This document shows positions 24,988 through 32,814 of a stretch of DNA of 37,212 bases, in pieces. Position 1 is the first letter of the stretch. Every line of letters begins with the position of its first letter. The translations under genes and the position numbers were made by a program. The notes under the pieces are model-generated. The model was not told the DNA's origin, ran no database searches, and was given only the letters and a program-made list of their open reading frames with translations. The DNA is from Gammaproteobacteria bacterium (GTDB taxonomy: Bacteria; Pseudomonadota; Gammaproteobacteria; Steroidobacterales; Steroidobacteraceae), in the NCBI GenBank assembly GCA_027365225.1, contig DAHXNV010000020.1, forward strand, positions 1-37,212, given 5' to 3'.

Positions 24988-26265
24988 TCAACGGTGCGCG
25001 GTGCGCGCTGTGCCGAAGCGCATCAGGTCGAACGGCCGCGCATCGAGCGGCGGGGGCCGTCCGGCTACGAGCGCTGCCATCACGTGCGCGCTGGGCACCG
25101 CCAGTGTGAGCCCCAGGTGTTGGTGGCCGACGGCGTAGAACAGCGGCGCCTCGCCCGGCGCGCGCCCGAGGCCCGGCAGATAGTCCGGCAGCGTTGGGCG
25201 GGAGCCGACCCAGCCGGCGTGCGGCATCGCGCAGGTGTAGCCGAGCTCGGTCAATCGGGCGCGCAGCCGTGCGATCTTGCGCGGGTCGGGCGGGGCGCCA
25301 TGGCGCTCGAACTCCAGGTAACTCGTGGCACGCAGCCGGCCCTGCATCGGCGTGACGATGATGTTGTGCTCGGCGTGCAGCACCGGTGCGTCGATGAGCG
25401 GCGGGGTGTTGGCCATTTCCAGGTGGTAGCCGCGCTCGGCAGTCAGCGGCGCCGGGACGCCGAAGCGCGCCAACAGCGGTGTCGATTGCACGCCCGCGCA
25501 TACCACCGCCGCGGCGACCGACACCATCTGGCCGTTGGCGCGCACCCCGACGCGGGCGCCGAGGGGTGTGAGCTCCTGGACCTCGGCTTGCCGGAACACC
25601 GCGCCCGCCTGCAACGCCGCGCCGGCGAGCGCAACGGCGAGCTGGCGCGGGTCGATGACGTGCCCGCTGTCGGGATAGTGCAATCCGGCGGCATCGCGCG
25701 TGCCGCCGGGCGTGCGCACGGCTTGCAACAGCTCGCGCGGCGCCGGCTCGGTGCGCACGCCGAGCGCGTGGGCGGCCGTTGCGGTGCGCGCCGCTCGTGC
25801 GGCCGCATGCGGGCCGAGCCAGAGGGCGTAGTGGCCGTGACGCACCAGCAGCTCCGGCCGCGCGATCTCGCGCAGCGCCGCCTCCAGCGCATCCGCGGCC
25901 GGTGCCACCAGCGCGGCCAGCGCCGGCGTGTTGCGCCCCTGACGGAAGGCAGCCTGCACGAACCGTGCGAGCCAGGGCGCGAGGGCCACCCAGCGGTGCA
26001 CCGGAAGATCGACCGCGCCGCCGAACAGGGTCAGCTCGCGCCAGAAGGTGCGCAGCACCGCCGGGCAGGGCAGCGGCTCGAGCTGCTCACAGGCGATGTG
26101 GCCGGCATTGCCGAAGGACGCTCCGGCGGTGGCGGGCTCGGCGCGATCGATGAGCAGGACGCGGCGGCCCTCGCGGGCCAGGGCCCACGCCAGCGCACAG
26201 CCGATGACGCCGGCACCGATGATCGCGATGCGCTCGCCGGCGGTGTCGTTTTGGCCGGGGCTCAT
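24988..26265 (-). CDS. FAD-dependent D-amino-acid dehydrogenase (DadA-like), possibly D-hydroxyproline dehydrogenase
   Basis: A 425-residue DAO-family flavoenzyme. The N-terminus has the FAD-binding GxGxxG fold (IAIIGAGVIGCALAWALAREG, ending LLIDR), followed by ASFGNAGHIACEQLEPLP, typical of DadA-like D-amino-acid dehydrogenases. GWVGSRPTLPDYLPGLG near residue 365 closes the flavin site. No signal peptide is seen; such enzymes sit at the inner-membrane face and pass electrons to quinone. The neighbouring racemase genes suggest cis-4-hydroxy-D-proline or D-proline as substrate. It lies 16 bp behind the secreted-protein gene, probably in one operon. Confidence 0.85.
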   Translation of the reverse strand: MSPGQNDTAGERIAIIGAGVIGCALAWALAREGRRVLLIDRAEPATAGASFGNAGHIACEQLEPLPCPAVLRTFWRELTLFGGAVDLPVHRWVALAPWLARFVQAAFRQGRNTPALAALVAPAADALEAALREIARPELLVRHGHYALWLGPHAAARAARTATAAHALGVRTEPAPRELLQAVRTPGGTRDAAGLHYPDSGHVIDPRQLAVALAGAALQAGAVFRQAEVQELTPLGARVGVRANGQMVSVAAAVVCAGVQSTPLLARFGVPAPLTAERGYHLEMANTPPLIDAPVLHAEHNIIVTPMQGRLRATSYLEFERHGAPPDPRKIARLRARLTELGYTCAMPHAGWVGSRPTLPDYLPGLGRAPGEAPLFYAVGHQHLGLTLAVPSAHVMAALVAGRPPPLDARPFDLMRFGTARTAHR

Positions 26266-26281
26266 GCGGGCGCTGCGCGGC

Positions 26282-27211
26282 TCAGCCGGTGTAGATGACC
26301 TTCTTTCGGACGCACCACTGCTCGCCGTGGACCAGATAGAACCGCGGCCTGCAGTCGGCCGGCAGGTGCGGCGGAATGGGCAGCGCCTGGCCCGGCCGCC
26401 ATTTGCCGAGGCGCCGCAGGATGTTGGGCATCTCGGAATCGATCACGGCCAGCGGATTTCCGTCCCCATAGCCGGTGATGCTTCGATACCGCAGCGCGAG
26501 ATCCATCTGTTGACCGCGCGCGTTGGGTGCGTAGACGCGGATCCAGTACGCGTAGGGCGGTCCGGCGGTGGGGACCGCCACCACGACGTCGCCGCGCAGC
26601 GGCCCGCGGGCGATGAACCGGGTCTCCTGGTTGTTGTTGCTGCTGGTGGCGTGGGCGAAGATGGATTCGAATCGATTGGACCGCCGGGCATACCGGAACA
26701 GCTCGGTGATGATCAGGTGTCCCCCGTCGACCCCGTATGCGGATCCTGATCTGATCAACAGCAGGGGGCGAGTATGCCCGGCGCCGGCGAACACCACCTT
26801 GGCCCCATAAAAGTGAACAGGCGTGGGGAACCAGGCCGCGCTCGAGGCCGTGCGCGGCAGTGTATACGTGCAATGGGGTACCCAGTGATCGACGAAGCAC
26901 TGCACCAGCGGCCCGTTGCTGACGATTTGCATGGCCGTCGCGCTGAACCGGAATGCGCCCAGCGTTGCGGCCACAAACGTCCAAGGGGTCCGTGTCCGGA
27001 ACGGCCGGGTGAGGTCAAGCTGCTCGACGATCCTGGCGCTCTTGCCGTTCAGCGTGGGTAGCGAGGCGATCACGCGCCGGTCCACTTGCCGCCCATCGGG
27101 GCGCGCAGCCGCTGGGCCCGCCCACGATCGGGAAGCCGGCGCTGTCAGAAGCAGTGCGCACAGCACGCCGCCCAGGAGCGCGCCGCGGGTGCGATCACGC
27201 GCTGGCGGCAT
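26282..27211 (-). CDS. Secreted protein of unknown function
   Basis: About 309 residues from ATG 27209-27211 (an ATG at 27241 is in frame but has no Shine-Dalgarno). A signal peptide is visible: RDRTRG, the hydrophobic ALLGGVLCALLLTAPAS, cleavage near SWA-GP. Four cysteines in the mature part (QCFVDHWVPHC and DCRPRF, then QWCVRKK) could form two disulfides. I do not recognise a family. It is divergent from racemase copy 1 and upstream of the DadA-like gene. A decayed fragment of a second copy is at 31319-31500. Confidence 0.7.
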   Translation of the reverse strand: MPPARDRTRGALLGGVLCALLLTAPASRSWAGPAAARPDGRQVDRRVIASLPTLNGKSARIVEQLDLTRPFRTRTPWTFVAATLGAFRFSATAMQIVSNGPLVQCFVDHWVPHCTYTLPRTASSAAWFPTPVHFYGAKVVFAGAGHTRPLLLIRSGSAYGVDGGHLIITELFRYARRSNRFESIFAHATSSNNNQETRFIARGPLRGDVVVAVPTAGPPYAYWIRVYAPNARGQQMDLALRYRSITGYGDGNPLAVIDSEMPNILRRLGKWRPGQALPIPPHLPADCRPRFYLVHGEQWCVRKKVIYTG

Positions 27212-27573
27212 GTCGAGCCTGCGCGGGTTGCAGCGAGCCATGAGCGAGGGGTGGCTGGTCGGGTGGCGGACTCAGCAGACTCGCGCCGGCGCGCCGCAGC
27301 ACGGGCCGCACCGGCGGTGCGGGCCCGACGGCGCTGGTGTTCAGGTTGCCGGATGCTGCTATTGCGCTTGCCCCTTGCCGCAGAGCATCGGGAGGCGAGT
27401 ACCCCCAGGGACGGCGGCCGTTTGCGCCAAAGTGTATAGCGTATACGATTAGCAGGCTCAATGTCTCTCCGGAGTCGAGGACTTCGCATCCGCCCCGCGG
27501 CCTGCGTACCGTCCTGCGGCCGGGCCGGCGTGCTCGGCGCGGCGGCACGCGCTCGGCCGCTGAGGGGATGCGC
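27212..27573. other. Divergent promoter region, racemase copy 1
   Basis: No gene is supported. The region is partly homologous to 31501-31675 in front of racemase copy 2, including the 14-bp element given separately and the GC-rich stretch just before the start codon. Confidence 0.45.
27436..27449. promoter_or_regulatory. Conserved element ATAGCGTATACGAT, copy 1
   Basis: This 14-mer contains the 8-bp palindrome CGTATACG and is repeated exactly at 31548-31561 in front of racemase copy 2, although the surrounding sequence has diverged. GTATAC cores are common in operators of GntR/FadR-type regulators, which often control hydroxyproline genes. It lies 124 bp before the start codon. Confidence 0.45.
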
Positions 27574-28252
27574 ATGAGGTCCATGTTCTTCTGCATCGAT
27601 GGCCATACTGCCGGCAACCCCGTGCGGCTGGTGGCCGGCGGGGCTCCCTTTCTCGAGGGGCGCACCATGAGCGAGCGGCGCGGCGACTTTCAGCGGCGCT
27701 TCGATTGGATCCGCCGCGGCCTGATGTTCGAGCCGCGCGGGCACGACATGATGTCCGGTGGCTTTGTGATGCCGCCGCTCGCCAGCGGGCACGATGCGCT
27801 CGGCGCCTCGGCGCTGCTGCGTCTGAGTCCCCTGGTACGCCAGCGCGTGCGCGCGATCTACGAACCGGTCCATCCTCTCGATCCGACCATTCGCTGCGTC
27901 AGTCATGTCATGTGGACGGACTGGCCGCTCAGCCCCGGCGCGCACGCCCGCAATGCGGTGTTCTACGGGGAGCGGGCCATCGACCGCTCGCCGTGCGGAA
28001 CCGGCAGCAGCGCGCGGATGGCGCGGCTCGCTGCGCGCGGGGAGCTTCGCCCGGGCGATACGTTCGTGCACGAGAGCATCATCGGCAGCTGCCTCACCGG
28101 ACGGGTGCTCGAGGCGCTCGAGTTCGCCGGCACCGCCGCGATCATTCCCGCGAACGAGGGCTCGGCGTGGGCGACCGGATACAACACGTTGTGGATCGAT
28201 CCGCGCCAGCCCTTTCCCGCGGGCTTTCAAGTGACCTAGTACGACGCACGTT
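27450..28252 (+). repeat. Duplicated segment, copy 1 (partner 31562-32687)
   Basis: The sequence from the promoter through the racemase end is repeated at 31562-32687 at high identity in the coding part (for example the 20 bases before each stop are the same), except for 333 bp missing here. Similarity reaches to the left on both sides into the secreted-protein gene, so the original duplicated unit was larger. Confidence 0.8.
27574..28239 (+). pseudogene. Proline racemase/4-hydroxyproline epimerase copy 1, internally deleted
   Basis: A 221-residue frame from ATG 27574 with GAGGGG six bases upstream. It matches copy 2 (31676-32674) closely at both ends but lacks 111 codons between GHDA and LGAS. 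The missing part includes the first catalytic cysteine motif MCGHGTIG. The second catalytic motif remains as DRSPCGTGSS (C141). In copy 2 the deleted interval is bounded by the 7-bp repeat CGATGCG (31894-31900 and 32227-32233), and only one copy of the repeat remains here, so slippage or recombination between the repeats explains it. The frame is intact, but two-base racemisation should be impossible. A residual binding or other function cannot be excluded. Confidence 0.85.
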
Positions 28253-28356
28253 GAACTGAGGTTCCTCCGTCTGCGGAACACAGGTTCGCTGTGATTTCAT
28301 TGGCAGCGAAGCGCAGGGGGCGCCAGGCTTCGATCAGATGCCATTTCACGTAGTAA

Positions 28357-28479
28357 GGGCCTGTGAATAAACAACTGACGCAGGCAACGCGCATAAGAAT
28401 ACGCGGAATTGCCTGAATTCCCGAATATCTTACCCGTGACCTTCCAAAAACTCGATCATGTTATTGAATTCACGAGCCC
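28357..28479. mobile_element. MITE-like element with TAA target duplication
   Basis: The ends GGGCCTGTGAAT and ATTCACGAGCCC are inverted repeats matching at 10 of 12 positions, flanked on both sides by TAA (28354-28356 and 28480-28482). The 123-bp interior is AT-richer than its surroundings, has no gene and contains the inverted pair CAGGCAA/TTGCCTG (28381-28387 and 28409-28415). A 3-bp TNA-type duplication and GGG ends fit a non-autonomous derivative of an IS5-family element. No transposase of that type is in the window. The rest of 28240-28541 holds nothing I can name. Confidence 0.68.
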
Positions 28480-28541
28480 TAAGCCAGCATGCACACGAAA
28501 CAGAAATAGTGCGCCGCGGTGATGCGCCGTGACACGCCGCG

Positions 28542-30005
28542 CTAATTTTCCAGGGGCAGGCCGAGGCGCGCGCGCACGCGCTGCAGTACCGCCTCGTCCA
28601 CCGCCGGGGTCATCGTCCGTGCGCGTCGCTCAGCGTCGATGACCAACGCCAGCACTTTCTCGCGGCCTTCGGGATCGCGCACGGCATCGAGCGGGGTACG
28701 ACCATCAAGTGCCGGAATGCTCTCCGAAACCCAATGCTCGAAATGCTGGGCCATGAAATTCTGCATCGCGGCCTTGATCTCAGGGTGCTCTGCCAGCTCA
28801 TCGGCCTTGCCTTGTGCGGGCGCCTTGGCCGCATTGAAGGGAGGCTGATCGGCGAGCAGTTTCTCTAGCGACTGGATGGTATCGGTTCGAAATCGCGCCG
28901 CATCCCCGAGACGCGACTCGATGAGCGTACGCAGCTCGCGCGCCCGGTGTGCCGAGTTGACCTCGGCAATGAGCTTGTGGCCCTTGATCTCGAGGCGTCC
29001 TAAAATGGTGTTGCTCAGACTGCTGTGCTTTTCGTTGCCGGATTTCTTCCACAGCCACTCCACGCGCGTGATCTGCCCGCGCGGGTTACGCTCAGCATCG
29101 GCAAGCAGTTCGTCTGAGGTTCGTCCAAGGTCGAGATTCGCGAGTGCCCGGAGAACTCCTTCCGCGGAGTCGATCTCGAAGGCAAGGCGGTGCATCTCGA
29201 TCGGGTCGCCATCGGTGTTGTGCATTTTCGGCAGGCGCGGGTGAAGCATTTCCTCGGCGATGACGAGGTATTGCTCGATGAGCTCGAAATCCAAGTCGTG
29301 CAGCTTCTCGGGCGTGCAACGCGTCTTCCCGTGGAGCAACGCCTTGCGCAAATCGATGAGTTCGAGTTTTCGGATCGGCGGGATATAGTAGGGACCGGCG
29401 CATTCGAGCATGGTGATGTCGTCGACATCGACCAGCTGGCCGAACACGATATCGCCGACCTGCATTCCCTCGGTCGCGCCGCGTTCCATAACGTAGCGTT
29501 CCTCCCCCGTGAACAGGTCGCGTGCTCCGAAACCGGTGCCCCGATCACACCGCAGGACTTCGTGAAAGCTGAAAGGGGCTGCAAGGCAGCTCTCCAGGTA
29601 GCGCCGCAGCGCCGGGTCGAGGCGTCGGCCTTCACGTTCAAGATACAGCTGCGTTGGGATGCGCTCGCTGACGGCGGGGTCCACGGTTGCAGTGTCGTGG
29701 GGGTCCGGCGACCAGCGATGAAAGAACCAAGACGTGAAGAGCGCTATGTTCGGGGTCTGGGGATCGAATGGCGCCTCGACGCTGGAGAATTCGGCCCAAG
29801 CCTCGCTCAGCGCCTCAGGGCCGTAGGTTTTCACCACGAATTCGAGCATCGTCGTGCCCATCGCAAACTCATCGAGTACCCGCCGTATTCGCCGCCAGAC
29901 GAGTGCGTTCGCGGTTGCAAGCGTGGCGCTTTCGGCCCGCAGACAGCAGTGCTTGAATTTCTTGCCGCTGCCGCAAGGGCAGGGGTCATTGCGACCAGGT
30001 TTCAT
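28542..30005 (-). CDS. SEC-C motif protein of unknown function
   Basis: About 487 residues from ATG 30003-30005. The N-terminus is a SEC-C zinc motif, [21 protein letters not shown], with the CxCx8CC ligands; the motif is normally at the C-terminus of SecA or YecA proteins. The rest is acidic and mostly helical with no recognised catalytic motif. About residues 170-230 contain a beta-rich stretch ([18 protein letters not shown]). The Shine-Dalgarno is poor. It lies between the MITE and the brnTA module, in a region of accessory genes. The function is unknown. Confidence 0.8.
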   Translation of the reverse strand: MKPGRNDPCPCGSGKKFKHCCLRAESATLATANALVWRRIRRVLDEFAMGTTMLEFVVKTYGPEALSEAWAEFSSVEAPFDPQTPNIALFTSWFFHRWSPDPHDTATVDPAVSERIPTQLYLEREGRRLDPALRRYLESCLAAPFSFHEVLRCDRGTGFGARDLFTGEERYVMERGATEGMQVGDIVFGQLVDVDDITMLECAGPYYIPPIRKLELIDLRKALLHGKTRCTPEKLHDLDFELIEQYLVIAEEMLHPRLPKMHNTDGDPIEMHRLAFEIDSAEGVLRALANLDLGRTSDELLADAERNPRGQITRVEWLWKKSGNEKHSSLSNTILGRLEIKGHKLIAEVNSAHRARELRTLIESRLGDAARFRTDTIQSLEKLLADQPPFNAAKAPAQGKADELAEHPEIKAAMQNFMAQHFEHWVSESIPALDGRTPLDAVRDPEGREKVLALVIDAERRARTMTPAVDEAVLQRVRARLGLPLEN

Positions 30006-30086
30006 GTCTAGCAACCGATGATGGGAATCGATGCTCCGAGCGGCCCTTGGAGCGGACCGCCGTGGAATGCGAGACCGACGAGCGCT

Positions 30087-30410
30087 CTACGCTCGAGGCC
30101 GGCCTACCTGGTCGGCGAGCCACGCCTTGATCAGCGACTGGTAGGGCATGTCGCGTCTGTTTGCCTCTACCTTGATTCGCTCGAGCAGTCCGACGGGCAG
30201 CCGCAGCGATATCGTCTGCGTCGAGGGCTTGAGATTCGGCAGTCGCACCGAAGGCGCGTGAGTCCAATCGACGTAATCGGTCGAATCGTGCGCTTCCCAG
30301 AATGCGCGCTCCTGCGCTTCACTTGTGAATGCTGGAGCGATTTTCGTCGGGTGCGATTTTGTGTGGCTTGTCAGTCGCGGCGTGCGGGCCTTGGATCTGT
30401 GTGTCGCCAT
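30087..30410 (-). CDS. brnA: BrnA-type antitoxin
   Basis: A 107-residue protein from ATG 30408-30410. EAQERAFWEAHDSTDYVDW and the ribbon-helix-helix region TQTISLRLPVGLLERIKVEANRRDMPYQSLI are typical of BrnA/CopG antitoxins. The N-terminal 25 residues are basic and extend beyond the usual start. It overlaps brnT by 92 bp in another frame. It should neutralise BrnT and bind the palindrome in front of brnT. Confidence 0.9.
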   Translation of the reverse strand: MATHRSKARTPRLTSHTKSHPTKIAPAFTSEAQERAFWEAHDSTDYVDWTHAPSVRLPNLKPSTQTISLRLPVGLLERIKVEANRRDMPYQSLIKAWLADQVGRPRA

Positions 30411-30696
30411 AGATTCGTCGTTCCTTCCGGTGCATGTCTCGTGCCGGGATCACCCGGATCAATGTCCCATCGGATCGCAACGTAAAGGTGATGTGCAGCC
30501 TTCTGCCGTCATCGGTCTTGCCCAGCGCATGGAATCGGGGTTCGTCAGCGCCGTGCCTCGTATCCGGCACAACGCTGAGGGGAGCGTTAAAGAAGACTTG
30601 CTCCGCCTCCGCCTGGCTCACCGCGTGCTTGTCGCTGCTCTTGCGCGCATTGCCCGCGTCCCAATCGAATCCAGTAACGCGAGTCCAATCGACCAT
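30319..30696 (-). CDS. brnT: BrnT-type ribonuclease toxin (DUF497)
   Basis: A 125-residue protein from ATG 30694-30696. The DUF497 pattern is clear: FDWDAGNARKSSDKHAVSQAEAEQVF, then LRSDGTLIRVIPARDMHRKERRIYG. BrnT toxins are RelE-fold ribonucleases of about 90 residues; here a polar tail of about 35 residues continues past the usual end and overlaps the antitoxin gene. The toxin-first gene order is normal for brnTA. Confidence 0.9.
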   Translation of the reverse strand: MVDWTRVTGFDWDAGNARKSSDKHAVSQAEAEQVFFNAPLSVVPDTRHGADEPRFHALGKTDDGRRLHITFTLRSDGTLIRVIPARDMHRKERRIYGDTQIQGPHAATDKPHKIAPDENRSSIHK

Positions 30697-30700
30697 CGGC

Positions 30701-30719
30701 GTATATTACCATCATATAC
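30701..30719. promoter_or_regulatory. Candidate BrnA operator
   Basis: GTATAT and ATATAC form a perfect inverted repeat with a 7-bp centre, ending 4 bp before the brnT start codon. The AT-rich arms may overlap the -10 (TAATAT on the minus strand). Autorepression by the ribbon-helix-helix antitoxin is known for brnTA. Confidence 0.5.
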
Positions 30720-31059
30720 AGCCATCGGGTCAATTGCTTGGGGTCCTCGGTGCCGGCGGCGAGGACCCCTCTCCAGGATCGGTGCCAGGAATCGGCCGTC
30801 ACACCCGCTCGGCGCGGATGCGATGTAGCGTCATTCTCCGGTCCGCGGGATTGACGCCAAGCGTAAGCGGCCGCCGAGCGGCATGATGCAGTGGTCCCTG
30901 CGCAGCGGACCTCATAGACGGGTCTTGATCGACGTGTGGCATTCTCAGCGCATACTCGTTGGCAAACGAGTATCCGAGTGAGGAGAGCGGGCGGGCAGGA
31001 TTGCAGAATCCGCGGATGTATTGCCCGATCGCTCCGCGGGTCTGGTGTTTCGTCCCCTA
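30720..31059. other. Intergenic region without recognised gene
   Basis: I see no credible gene, repeat or promoter here. It separates the brnTA operator from the IS3 remnant. Confidence 0.35.
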
Positions 31060-31311
31060 CGGCTCGGTCGCTGCTTCGGTCTTCAGTGTCGCGAGGAAGC
31101 TCGCCGAGACCGCATTGTCCGAGCAATGTCCCTTGCGGCTCATGCTGGCCATCATGCCGAGTGTGCCGAGGGCCGCGCGGAAATCATCGCTGGCTGACTG
31201 CCGCGGTCGGAATGAAACACCGTACCGAATGGCGGTGCTTGGCGATGGCCGGTCTTCCTCGCGCATCGCTCGATGCACACGTTTGGGGTTGACGCGCATG
31301 CCCTGCGCGCG
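31060..31311 (-). mobile_element. Decayed IS3-family transposase (orfB) fragment
   Basis: On the minus strand, GMRVNPKRVHRAMREE matches the N-terminal HTH_21 part of IS3-family OrfB. SASDDFRAALGTLGMMASMSRKGHCSDNA, followed by FLATLKTE, matches the end of its DDE integrase domain. The middle of the integrase is deleted. A frameshift separates HSDRGSQ, readable in a neighbouring frame, from the downstream part. It cannot encode an active transposase. No terminal repeats are recognisable. It cuts off the 3' end of the secreted-protein gene fragment next to it. Confidence 0.8.
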
Positions 31312-31318
31312 CAGTTCA

Positions 31319-31500
31319 GGCGCACCCCGGCTTGCCGGGGACACGATAGCGCCGAGGTTTGCCCTCGGCGACCGGGCGCGGTGCAACCGGCAGCGCCTGG
31401 CGCGGCCGCCATGTGCCGGGGCGCCGCCGGATATTGGGCTTCTCGGGATCGATCACGGGCCGCGAATTTCCGTTCCCGAGGCGGGTGAGGCTCCGCGACC
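31319..31500 (-). pseudogene. Fragment of the secreted-protein gene (second copy)
   Basis: About 60 codons match residues close to the C-terminus of the intact gene at 26282-27211: for example VIDPEKPNIRRRPGTWRPRQALP here against VIDSEMPNILRRLGKWRPGQALP there. The last eight or nine codons are missing where the IS3 remnant begins. The 5' four-fifths of the gene is deleted up to the promoter region of racemase copy 2. Confidence 0.75.
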
Positions 31501-31547
31501 GCGGCACCAGATCCCTGGGGGGAGGGCGGCGGCTTGCGCCATCGCGC

Positions 31548-31561
31548 ATAGCGTATACGAT
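31548..31561. promoter_or_regulatory. Conserved element ATAGCGTATACGAT, copy 2
   Basis: Identical to 27436-27449 and placed 114 bp before the start of racemase copy 2. It contains the palindrome CGTATACG and is a candidate operator shared by both racemase genes. Confidence 0.45.
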
Positions 31562-32687
31562 GGGCGCCACAATTCGCAGTCGCGCCTTGCGCGTACGCCC
31601 GAGGCCTGCGGGCCGTCCTGCGGCCGGGCCGCCGTGCGCGGTGCGGCGGCACGCGCGGGCGCTGCGGGGGTGCGCATGAAGTCCATGTTTTTCTGCATCG
31701 ATGGCCATACCGCCGGAAACCCGGTGCGGCTGGTGGCCGGCGGAGCCCCCTTTCTCGAGGGGCGCGCCATGAGCGAGCGGCGCGCCGATTTTCAGCGGCG
31801 CTTCGATTGGATCCGCCGCGGCCTGATGTTCGAGCCGCGCGGGCACGACATGATGTCCGGTGGCTTCGTGATGCCGCCGCTCGCCAGCGGGCACGATGCG
31901 TCCATTCTCTTCATCGAGACCAGCGGCTGTCTGCCGATGTGCGGCCACGGCACGATCGGCATGGTGACCTTCGCGATCGAGCATGGGTTGTTGCGGCCGC
32001 GTGTGCCCGGACGGCTCGTGCTGGAGGTGCCGGCCGGTATCCTCGGCGTCGAGTATGTGCTCGAGGGGGAGAAGGTCACCCGCGTCTGCGTTCGCAACGT
32101 GGCGTCATATCTCGCCAAGGCCGCCCTCGAGATCGAGGTGCCGGACCTCGGCCGCTTGCGACTGGACGTCGCCTACGGTGGCAACTTCTACGCCATCATC
32201 GAGCCGCAGCCGGGATTCGCGGGCATCGATGCGCTCGGCGCCTCGGGGCTGGTGCGCCTGAGTCCCCTGGTGCGCCAGCGCGTGCGCGAGATCTTCGAGC
32301 CCGTCCACCCGCTCGATCCGACCATCCGCGGCGTCAGTCATGTCATGTGGACGGATCGGCCGCGCAGCCCCGGCGCGCATGCGCGCAACGCGGTGTTCTA
32401 CGGGGATCGAGCCATCGATCGCTCGCCCTGCGGAACCGGCACCAGCGCGCGGATGGCGCAGCTCGCTGCGCGCGGGGAGCTTCGCCCGGGCGATACGTTC
32501 GTGCACGAGAGCATCATCGGCAGCTGCTTCACCGGGCGGGTGCTCGAGGCGCTCGACCTGGCGGGCATCGAGGCGATCATTCCCTCGATCGAGGGCTCGG
32601 CGTGGGCCACCGGCTACAACATCCTGTGGATCGATCCGCGCCAACCCTTTCCCGCGGGCTTTCAAGTGACCTAGCGCGACGACCCGT
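31562..32687 (+). repeat. Duplicated segment, copy 2 (partner 27450-28252)
   Basis: The second copy of the racemase segment, in the same orientation about 4 kb downstream. The two copies form a long direct repeat that could recombine and delete or amplify the intervening MITE, SEC-C and brnTA genes. Confidence 0.8.
31676..32674 (+). CDS. Proline racemase/4-hydroxyproline 2-epimerase family enzyme, intact copy 2
   Basis: A 332-residue protein from ATG 31676, normal family length. Both catalytic cysteines are present: C89 in MCGHGTIG and C252 in DRSPCGTGTS, with D248 before it. Having Cys at both sites argues for a racemase or epimerase and against the Thr-containing trans-3-hydroxyproline dehydratases. 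The likely reaction is trans-4-hydroxy-L-proline to cis-4-hydroxy-D-proline, which the DadA-like enzyme at 24988-26265 could then oxidise; proline racemisation is the alternative. It is cytoplasmic, with no signal peptide. It is the parent or sister of the deleted copy 1. Confidence 0.92.
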   Translation: MKSMFFCIDGHTAGNPVRLVAGGAPFLEGRAMSERRADFQRRFDWIRRGLMFEPRGHDMMSGGFVMPPLASGHDASILFIETSGCLPMCGHGTIGMVTFAIEHGLLRPRVPGRLVLEVPAGILGVEYVLEGEKVTRVCVRNVASYLAKAALEIEVPDLGRLRLDVAYGGNFYAIIEPQPGFAGIDALGASGLVRLSPLVRQRVREIFEPVHPLDPTIRGVSHVMWTDRPRSPGAHARNAVFYGDRAIDRSPCGTGTSARMAQLAARGELRPGDTFVHESIIGSCFTGRVLEALDLAGIEAIIPSIEGSAWATGYNILWIDPRQPFPAGFQVT

Positions 32688-32814
32688 TCAATACGAAACA
32701 GCATGCCGATGCAGCATCCGATCCGCATCCGCGCCGGTGAATGTCCACGCGATGCCGCACTGTGCGGCGTTGGTTGGACACTGACACCCTGGCGCGGGGT
32801 GAGCGAGGCACCAC

